Below, piece after piece: positions 55,734 to 64,000 of a DNA stretch of 64,000 bases. Made by a program: the position numbers and the translations under genes. The stretch comes from Heliopora coerulea (lineage: Eukaryota; Cnidaria; Anthozoa; Scleralcyonacea; Helioporidae), in NCBI GenBank assembly GCA_030142905.1, contig JASJOG010000168.1, forward strand, positions 463,501 to 527,500, read 5' to 3'. The notes under the pieces were generated by a model, which ran no database searches, had not been told where the DNA came from, and worked only from the letters and a program-made list of their open reading frames with translations. Position 1 is the stretch's first letter; the number at the start of each line of letters is the position of its first letter.

Positions 55734-57790
55734 TTGGGCAAAATGGTTCATCCCTTGGAAGCAAGCCCGATAGCCTGAGTCATAACACAACTGTAATGAC
55801 AAGCGCATTTATTGTCTGCATTTATTTAGCCTCTAACTTCACGTTATTGCATCGCAAGCTATTGCGAAATATACGAAATTTATAATCCCAGATTACTTCA
55901 ATGTTACAGGAAAATTCTTAATTCCTACACATTGTCTAATCTGGATATTCTACACAGGAAGCAAACCTTTATGGCAGGCTAAATCTTGCTTCAAATGGAA
56001 ATAGTTCATTTATGCAGTTTCAGGGCGAAGCGAATAAAGAACACGCTAAAGCAGCACAATTCGTAAGGAATATAACTCTGACATCAAACTATTGCACTAC
56101 CTGCTACAAACGTACTATGTCGAACTTGATATTGAGGACTAGTTAACCACTGTACAAACTGACTTAAACTGAGCGTTGTACATTCTTAGCACTAAACACA
56201 AAATACACGTTGTTTTTTTTTTTTTATAAGGAACACCTTTATAAGGAACTTGAGGCTGAGATTTGCCGAACTCTTAAAATTAAGGAACTCTTAAGGAACT
56301 GCTCAGGCTGAGATCTAGAATCAAGGAATACCAAGGAACTAAGAAACAGTAAAGTCAACTGAAAGTTTTTTTCTTTGTCATCACTAAAGATTCAAATAGA
56401 AAAATAAACAGAAGACTTCGTCAGAAAATAACTTTCGTACAAAAATCGAGCTTTGACAGTAAAAGATTGCTACAAGCGCCGTTTTTACTTGAAGATTACA
56501 CAAGCGCTAGCCATACAGACGCGCCCATGATGTCGTCCGCTAACTGTCCCGAATTTCTAGCCATGATATCGAAAAAATCTTTTTAAAAATAACGAACAAT
56601 TTAAGGAACTGTGAGCCCCAAACTCTCCAAATAAATGACAAACCTCAGCCTCAAATCCAGATTAAGGTTCCTTATAAAAAGAAAGTGTACTTAAACTCAG
56701 CTTGTGGTAAATGCCTTGAAGAAATCCTGATTATCTTACCGGTTGGCGGTGCGTAAGGAGTAAATACTCAAATCATCTTACATGAAAATGTTGAAATTTG
56801 TTTCATCCCAAGAAATGAAAGCTATTTTCCGCTATACTTGACTGCGCGAGTGAATGTCAGTAACAATGACTGGGACTTTTTACCAGGACCAGTGGAGAGC
56901 ACATTAGTCTGAATTTCACCTATATGTGTTATCTGAACAGTCTCACCCCGGAAAAAGATGAATAGCATGAATTTGGAAAATGTGTTTAAATAGATGAATA
57001 TTATCTATCTAGGGGAAATCAAAAAAGGGTTAGGGTTGGAATTAAGATTAGATTTTTTACCCAAAACTTTTTGACCCCCAATCCCATCTCTAACCCTAAC
57101 CCGAACCCTAGATCTGTTTTTAATGCAATGCAGCAAAACAGATTTCTGACGAAATGTCAGTCTGAGGCCAGTGAAATAATTTTCCCTGATGTTTGTTTGT
57201 GTCTTCACATTTTCGGCCGCCGCCGTCTTCCTGACAACCGTTCTTCTAAAAAGCACTATATTGTGTTACCCAAGTCATTAAACACGTACTAATGTCATTG
57301 TCCGCCACATTCCAAGAAGTGCGTGAGAATGAGCATGCGTAACTCAAGGTTGTTCTGCTGCTTTCTGATATTTTTACAGTAAAAAGTCATGAGACACCAA
57401 ACTAACCAATAGGATTAAAAAGTCAATCACAAACTAAGTAAATTAATCCTATTGGTCATTTTTGCATATAACGGCCTTTTTTCACCAATAAAAATATCAT
57501 CTAGTTTTTACATCATTTCACATTTCACTCGAACGAAATACCTTTATTTGAAATGTCAGTTTTAACTTTACTACATTTTGGAAATTCCCTCATTCTTTTC
57601 GGTTCTTACACGTCGTTCAACACTGCGCCAACGCAAAAATCTACGTCTTCTAGCTACTAACCATTATTCTATGCACTAACCATTATTCTATGTACTAATA
57701 AAACATTCATTTCTTCTGTTGTTATTTGGGTCTTGTCAATATATATCCTAATCATTTTCAATACGACACTTTTTGATAGATAATTATTGT
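55734..57790. other. Single-copy intergenic region
   Basis: No gene is supported. It includes a MITE-like inverted repeat (56205-56690) and a short run of ttagggtt/aaccctaa-like words at 57028-57110. Confidence 0.5.
56205..56690. mobile_element. MITE-like inverted-repeat element
   Basis: The ends share ttttataaggaac and ttgaggctgagattt in opposite orientation (about 56212-56275 and 56640-56690). A copy of the left end occurs at 5718-5764. Confidence 0.5.
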
Positions 57791-58759
57791 TCAAATGGTT
57801 GAATCCAATCCCACAAGATCGGCACTCATTTTCCATAACGTTTTCGCAGCGTCGTCATCTTGAACTGCCTTCGATGGCTCTTTTGGTTTACAATCATCAA
57901 AGTACAAACCATTTACACCTTCCACCTCTTCAGAGACGGCTAAACAAATGCTGGTTTGAGCCCCTTGCTTTGGGGTCTTGGTGAAAAGTACTAACATAGG
58001 CGTTAAAAAGAATTTATCAATCCAAGGTCCGACATATCTTGTGAGTTCAGTGGCAATAACTCCAGGGTGAAGAGAATTGACTGTCACACCTGAACCATTC
58101 AGCCGCTCAGCTAGTTCTCTTGCAAACAGGATATTGGCCAGTTTACTTTGACCATAAGCATCCCATCTGTCGTAGAATTTTTCACTGTTGATGTTATCGA
58201 ATTTCATCTCTTTCGTGAAACTCTTGTGCACCATTGACAACACTACAACAATGCGAGATGGCGAGGACTTATTAAGCAAATCTAAGGGCAAATTTGTCAG
58301 TAAGAAGTGTCCTAAATGATTCACTCCCATTATCATTTCAAATCCATCCTCAGTCTTGGTCAGTTGTGGTAGACAGCAAAGTCCAGCGTTGTTTATCAGT
58401 ACGTGAAGTTCTGGCTCGTTCTTGTTGATGTCTTCGGCAAATTTACGAACGGACCTTAATGAAGCCAGGTCGAGGTGTTTCAACAGGACGTTTGAGCTGC
58501 CAGTTCTTTCAACGATATCCTTCAAAGCCTATTCACCTTTCTTCAGGTCTCGACAGGCCATGATAACGCGAGCACCTCTCTTGGCCATATTCAAAACAGT
58601 TTCTTTCCCAATACCAGTGTTCGCTCCAGTTACAACAACTGTCTTGCCGTCCATACTTACTCTGCTTGTACAAACACATCCAGCAACATAAATTCTAATC
58701 AGCTGGTAAATAACAGCAAGACCTACAACAACAAGAGCTATGGTAATTCGACGGTCCAT
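57791..58759 (-). pseudogene. Retinol-dehydrogenase-like SDR with one internal stop
   Basis: A 322-codon frame of the short-chain dehydrogenase/reductase type, closest in motifs to RDH11-14. It has an N-terminal membrane segment (about residues 6-24), the NAD(P) motif TGANTGIG (44-51), INNAG (122-126) and the active site YGQSK (Tyr202, Lys206). The length is normal for the family. One in-frame TAG (58529-58531, codon 77) lies between the cofactor motif and the rest; nothing else is broken. The Ser motif before the Tyr reads VVLSMVH, where N-V-S-S is usual. The gene has no introns, so a retrocopy is possible. A sequencing error at the stop cannot be excluded. Confidence 0.8.
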
Positions 58760-59033
58760 GGTTGGTCTCTGTACCTGTACACTGTGACAGCTCCCTCGCT
58801 TCCACAGGCTATTGTGGACGCAGGACAGTCGATATGCACCACGGCAGATGTAGACCGATCTACTCGCAAGAATATGTAGTGGGATTCTGGACAAACTTGT
58901 CGATCTATAGCGTACAGCGTGGTGATATATATTTTCTCAAATCATTAATAATTCATGAGAATTTTACTCAATCAGACAATCCCATTCTGTCACGTGAATG
59001 GGCTTTCAAACATCGGTAAAACACTGCATCACT

Positions 59034-59070
59034 ACTAGTGTTTGATGCAAACACTTCATCAAACACTAGT
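59034..59070. repeat. Short hairpin
   Basis: Arms of 14 bp (actagtgtttgatg and catcaaacactagt) with a 9-bp loop, 0.3 kb upstream of the SDR ATG. Confidence 0.7.
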
Positions 59071-59292
59071 GTTTCTTTGTGTTCATTAATCAATCTCCAA
59101 GTCCCACAACAGCTCCTGATTGGTTCATTGCCTTCATTTGAGAAGCCATTTCAAAAATTCGTTCTGCCTGTTTAGATACCGTGATCAAACACTTGAACTC
59201 GTTTTTCAAATAGTACGTGCTATATCATATCGTTCTCGATGATAGGTCGTGCCCAGTGTGCTTATGTATCGTATCCTGAGATATGTATAGGT

Positions 59293-59368
59293 TATTTTGA
59301 GGCAACGAAGGGGTATGTGATTTATTCACCTCGGGCGTATCACATATCCCCTCGTTGCCTCAAAATTA
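59293..59368. repeat. Hairpin element
   Basis: Arms of about 28 bp (ttattttgaggcaacga... and its near-inverse) around an 18-bp spacer. It resembles the terminal part of a palindromic MITE. Confidence 0.75.
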
Positions 59369-61184
59369 TTTACTTATATTCCACATGGAGAAGGTTGATT
59401 TGAGATACAATTGCAGAGAGATGCTTTTGTTCGTTGGAATGCGTACCTAAAGCACTGAAATAATACAACAGAAGTACAAACATCCGTGTTGGGATTTTAA
59501 AGAGGTATATCTAAATTGCAAAGTGTTTGTTTGGTTGGTTTAGTATGCTCGAACTTGGTAAACATGAGTGGTGAGTGGGACAAGATTTTTGGAATACAAA
59601 ATTAGTGCCGAGTCAAATCAGACTGAACAGGTCATAAGTATATAAGTTCTCTTCATATCTACCAAAGGGTCAGTTGAAAAGATAGAGTCTATTTCAGACG
59701 TCTATCAAAGAACCAAAGACTGCTTGATCAATGGCCAACAACAAAGGAATTTAAGGTGGACGATGGCGTTTCCCGAGTGAGACCACGTGCTCTCAATATA
59801 AGCAACTGCTCAGTTGTATTTAAAATGTGAGATATTTTACGTCTTTATAAGACTTGTTAAAATGTGTATTGTTGAACTGTACTTGGTGTTCCTTTTTTAT
59901 TTTTAGAAGGAAGATAAGGAGTGGCGCGGGGAATATTAAAGTGGAATATTTTGGGGGAAGGGGAATATCAGAGGGGAATATTAGAGGGGAATATGAATTC
60001 ATTGTTATACCGTTGTTTTCCTTCATTGTTTATGGCCCCGCATTCCCCATTTACTGATAGGAAGTGTCACCAGCCTTTCAGAAAGTTAATTGACAGGGAC
60101 TATTGAATATATTCTCCCAAAAGAACAGAGGAGACCGAGCCACGTGGAATATAAGATATTTTACCGGTGATTCCGATATGTCATACCCGGAGATGTAATG
60201 CCATACGTGATGTGTTTATATGTCGTACCAGGAGATGGCTTGTTGTACTCCGCTAGGGCAAGCTGTTGTTGGATTCGTGTGAGATAAGCTGTGAATTTCT
60301 TACATGAAGTATGACACGAAACTTTCTTAGCGCGAACAGAGTATAAGGCACGAAGTAAATGACAAACAGGTAAAAGGTCCACAAAAATTACACAGTTCGC
60401 GAGCCACTCATTTACAGCTAGAGTGGCACTTTGCAACAAAATACATAATCAACTTTGTGTCCCATGTTTTTGAGACGTCGTCGTCTTCGTAACTAGTTCA
60501 ACTTGAGCCTGAAACGCTGTTGTCTTTAGTAGGAAATCTAATAACACATTGTTACCTTGGGAATGTCGACTATGATTTAAAGAGCTAGGTAAGAGACCAA
60601 GTGTCCTGTACAGGGGCGGAGATAAAGGGAGAGGAAGGGGATTTGAGCCCCCCCCCCCCATTTTTAAAGTTGAGGGACACAGCTCCTTCATTTCTCCCGA
60701 AAAAAAACAAAATTTGTACTTTCATGTTTAATGAACCGTGACATCTGGAGGGAATGTGGCATAACATCAAGTGGAAAAAATGTCCCCGACTAATAATGAT
60801 TAATTATTAGTGTAATAATTGATCAATAAAACTAAAACTGTGGAGAGGCGACCGTGGATATGTCCCGAAATATTCGCGCTAGTATTTACCAGCCATCAGA
60901 AAACACGCGTTTTGCGTGGTTTTCCTCGTAAACAAAAGCTGAATAGCGAAAACACAGCGCACTTTGTTCAATATATGGTCTCTACCAAACGAAAAAAGGA
61001 AACAAAAAAGAGAACAAAAAGGAAAAAGAATTTGTGGATTTGCATGATGAAAGGATGAAGTACTTTGGACATTTTAATATTTAAAACAAGCATGTAGTAG
61101 TACACTTAGGACCTCCGTCACCATTTTTTGTGTGAGTTTCTGTTCTATTTCAAAGCTTTATAAAAAAAAATTATTGTAAGATAC

Positions 61185-61696
61185 TGTTACTGACGTGTAA
61201 CAAGAAATGAAAAGATTTATTTACAAATGAGAAAAGAAACTAAACAGTTAAGACAATAATTAAAAAGGTTCAGAGCTTATCTGTCTTCTTGACACTTAAG
61301 CTTGCGACTCTGACAACCCAGCGGTGACAGGTGATAAAAGGTTCCAGCAGCAAAGCGGCTCAACCACGATTGTTAACTTCTTGAATACAGGTGACGATCT
61401 TGAGCACATAAAACAACACCAAACAACACACACACCGAGGGTCGAAGCGAGTCGCGCTTATATAACCTGTCCGAAAACTATGACGTCAACTTACGTAATT
61501 TCTAAAATAACCTAATATACTATATTTACTAACAATCATGACAATGCTCATGACTCAAGTAACCTAAAAAGTTTTTACATCAGCGTGAGCCAGCAGAATT
61601 ACAATGTCAGCATGACTAAGCAGTATGACTAATCAAAACTAAGAGAAGTTCGAATGCTCTAGAAGGTTCTTAGCGCATTACGACTGACACGTAACA
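61185..61696 (-). mobile_element. Solo LTR
   Basis: 512 bp, on the minus strand TGTTACGTGTCAG to CGTCAGTAACA, flanked by a perfect 4-bp duplication ATAC (61181-61184, 61697-61700). It contains a TATATAAGCG promoter (about 61455-61464) and an AATAAA signal (61216-61221) in the same orientation. It is unrelated to the gypsy LTR at 40.7 kb. No internal region remains, so it arose by LTR-LTR recombination. Confidence 0.85.
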
Positions 61697-62367
61697 ATAC
61701 GTAGACATGCAATTGCATAATTTAAAAATCGAAAAGGTTTCCTAAAATTCATGAAAACCGTACAGCTTTACAACATTTGTTGGAATAACATCATGCCAAA
61801 ACTCTTCTGCAAGTTATTTGCCTTCTGCGCTAAGTTAAATCCTATAGCCATTAGCTTTCCCCCCCCTTCCCCACACACACACACTTTTTCGGGGCTGTCT
61901 CCCCCCTTGCTGTAGAATTGGATTTCAGGTTTTGTGTCCACCTCACACGGATAATTGCCCCCATGGATAGAAGAGGAAACTAGGGAATGTAAAGTAGGAC
62001 AATCAAGGATAACATAGGAATTTGCAGATCTGTATAGATCATCACGGGATCATATCTGATCTCCGATAACTCTGTGCACGTGACTATTTTATTTTTAAGA
62101 CGCTATACCGGATTACTGAGAACATTACATCTCAGGGTACGAGACATCACCATATCGAATACGACATTGCCTCTGCGAGTCTGCGGGTACAAAGTATAAC
62201 CATACCGTATACGGCATTAAACTCCCGGGTACGACATATCAGTGAACAGCGCATGACATAACATTATCGGAAACGATTTAATATATATTCGATATATATC
62301 ACAACGCTGTACGACAGACATGCGCAACCTTTCTGGTTCTGCGGGACAAATTTTTGGCCTCGATTGG
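61697..62367. other. Intergenic, no recognised gene
   Basis: 62095-62230 contains loosely repeated gggtacga/catatcg words; otherwise nothing. It ends where the third bZIP duplicon begins. Confidence 0.45.
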
Positions 62368-63026
62368 TTGGTAGAACACCAGTTCTTGCTTTCGTCTTCC
62401 ATTTCCTCCATAAAGTCGATTGTTCTATCGCAAAGATGCTGCCTTTATAACCTAATGGCCTAAATAAAGCCTCTAGCTATGAGTTTAGCTTAGAAAAGTG
62501 CAACAGTCGTTCCTGGAAAGGTTCAATTCTGATTTTTATTACCTATAAACGTTTCTAGTTTTCAACTTATTTTTCAACTTCCAAGTCTCCGCAGGCAGCA
62601 TAAACGACTCTGGATGTCCTCATGTGGCCCGCTGGCCGCAAGTACCGCACCCCTGCTGTACGATATACATCGACAATTTTGTCCACAATCCCCCTCCCTG
62701 CGTGAACTCGTGCATTCGCAAGTGATGGGGATTACCGCTTAATGAGTACTCGATACTATCGATACCACGAATCGAACGCACTTTCGATTACTTGGCCTGT
62801 GTCAGGAATTCGAAAGAATGTTTTAAGAACAAGTCTCATCACTAATACAGCGTCTACGATACAGAGCAAATAAAGTTACCTGTTGAGTTATCTCATGCAT
62901 TATAGTGATTTTGAAGAGCTGTAATATTTTTATCATCCCAAAAATAGACACCGAGCCCCTTGGTTTCCTCCGCTGGGTCTGGCAATGTATGAATACTCTG
63001 GAACGCTCTCACATAACACGGCGCTA

Positions 63027-63063
63027 TTTATAACTTGTTACGTCACCACGTTCGAGAACTTTC
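63027..63063. promoter_or_regulatory. Composite TATA / CRE / heat-shock element, copy C
   Basis: TTTATAA, TTACGTCA (63038-63045) and TTCGAGAACTTTC (63051-63063) are unchanged from copies A and B. Confidence 0.5.
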
Positions 63064-63509
63064 TGGACATCACACTCCTTCCCTTCAACAAAAACAAAGT
63101 TTTTGACGATAGCTTTCTTTGAATCTTTAATTTTTTTTTCCGATTATTTACAACCACATTTATTTCATATAGAATTGAATATCTAAACTATATAAATTGA
63201 CTTTCATTCCTCGCTTGGGGGCTTCCCCCTCAGGTTTTGTTTTTACAGATAGATAAAGTTCATTTCTCACAACCAGGTTGGTAACGCGTCCTTTCTTTTT
63301 GAAAATGATGTATTAACATCTTTTTCGTATTGGGTATTTCCATCTGTTGTATACCTTAATGTCCATATATAATTACTTCGCCATGTCCTTGTCTTTGGCT
63401 AGTAACGGTGTCGTTTCAATTTATTGCTCATCGTCCGCAGTTTTATCGTTGATGTCCCTTGTTTATGTGAATTTGGCTGTCCGACAATTGTCAATTAATC
63501 AAGCATTAT

Positions 63510-63923
63510 TCACTTTTTTTGTCTGCTCAGAAATAGTGGACAATCACGGTGAACTAGGAGAAGACCTTTCAACTCAGCTATTTCTTGTTTTAAACAATAA
63601 TTTTGCTGCTGGAGTTCAGAGTTGAGTTCTGACATTTCAGTAGCTTTTCTCTCCAACGCTTCAATCCACAGTTTTCTTTTTTCCCTAAAGCGCGTGGCTG
63701 CTGCTCTATTTCGTTCTAACAACTTCTCACGTTTCTCGTCTGGGATAAGATCCTCTTGCAACATGCGACTTCGTTTCACGGGTCTTATATTATCCACATT
63801 CTCCTCTCTTCCGCCTTCAAAATTGTAAGTTAGGGCACGTCTCTTGAATGAAGCCTCTGCTTTATTCATGATTTCAGCTATAATGTTCACGTTTATAGCT
63901 GACGGAACAGTTACGACCAGCAA
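63510..63923 (-). CDS. ATF2-like bZIP exon, copy C
   Basis: Open along its whole length and closest to the ATF2-family consensus (basic region NRAAATRFREKRKLW; end LLLVHRDCPLF). The first in-frame ATG is at 63867-63869. The exon probably begins at the splice acceptor near 63923, as in copy A. Of the three copies it looks the most likely to be functional. Confidence 0.6.
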   Translation of the reverse strand: MLVVTVPSAINVNIIAEIMNKAEASFKRRALTYNFEGGREENVDNIRPVKRSRMLQEDLIPDEKREKLLERNRAAATRFREKRKLWIEALERKATEMSELNSELQQQNYCLKQEIAELKGLLLVHRDCPLFLSRQKK

Positions 63924-64000
63924 CTAGAGGAACCAGTACAATCTCTTCTACAGTCAATAACGAATGAACCCAAAAAGTAAGATATTCTTTTTTATACCTT

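Larger units (their letters stand above)
58760..61184. other. Intergenic with small hairpins
   Basis: No gene is supported. It holds two hairpin repeats, listed separately, a short ggggaatat-type repeat at 59960-59993 and a C-run at 60647-60658. Confidence 0.5.
62368..64000. repeat. bZIP duplicon, copy C (runs off the window)
   Basis: It begins at ttggtagaacacca and matches 5780-7460, including the segment that copy B lost. The window ends just past the bZIP exon, at the TATA-like region. Confidence 0.85.

Noticed and set aside
57005..57115. Interstitial telomere (ttagggtt ... aaccctaacccg)
   Set aside because: Only one or two imperfect units on each side; too short and irregular to call.
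60819..61058. Lys/Arg-rich 79-residue frame
   Set aside because: Low-complexity tail, no homologue in the window and no gene context.

Overview
The window is AT-rich eukaryotic DNA with spliced genes, very high transposon density and large tandem duplications. The gene content (a phosphorylase/NB-ARC/TPR receptor, an ATF2-type bZIP exon, a retinol-dehydrogenase-like SDR, a Ginger-type integrase with Ulp1 and PHD domains, pogo/Tigger-like, hAT and Ty3/gypsy elements) fits a cnidarian, most likely an anthozoan such as a coral or sea anemone. The species cannot be named from sequence alone.

Layout. (1) 0.4-2.2 kb: a minus-strand OLD-type ATPase/TOPRIM gene, then a fold-back element built from tRNA-like arms. 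(2) 3.3-23.9 kb, duplicon copy A: promoter-like repeats, an ATF2-like bZIP exon, a gypsy remnant, a minisatellite, and a complete-looking four-exon NLR-type gene on the minus strand (21.6 down to 11.1 kb) whose introns hold nested transposons. (3) 23.9-26.4 kb: a decayed Ginger-like integrase-Ulp1-PHD element. (4) 28.3-55.7 kb, duplicon copy B: the same order as A, with a broken bZIP exon, a 5.46-kb Ty3/gypsy element with both LTRs, and a paralogous NLR gene broken by a frameshift and a nonsense codon. (5) 55.7-62.4 kb: a single-copy region with an SDR gene carrying one internal stop, small hairpin elements and a solo LTR. (6) 62.4-64.0 kb: the start of a third copy (C) with an intact bZIP exon. 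If the order is kept, another NLR copy lies just beyond the right edge.

The centre of interest is the NLR pair. Exon phases and splice sites join a charged helical N-terminus, a PNP/UDP-phosphorylase (MTAN-like) domain, an NB-ARC STAND NTPase and a long array of almost identical 42-residue TPRs. The repeats differ mainly at a few helix-A positions, and arrays A and B each carry their own variant set and higher-order repeat structure. This is what recombination-driven diversification of a recognition surface would produce, as known for fungal NLR-type incompatibility genes. The position of the phosphorylase catalytic Asp is Ser in both copies, so the N-terminal domain may bind rather than cleave a nucleoside.

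Other points: a HIRAN-like domain ORF carried inside a pogo/Tigger-like element; hammerhead-ribozyme-like motifs in three unrelated-looking repeats; and a composite heat-shock element plus CRE site conserved in all three bZIP duplicons. Splice junctions and family assignments were read by eye; no database search was possible.
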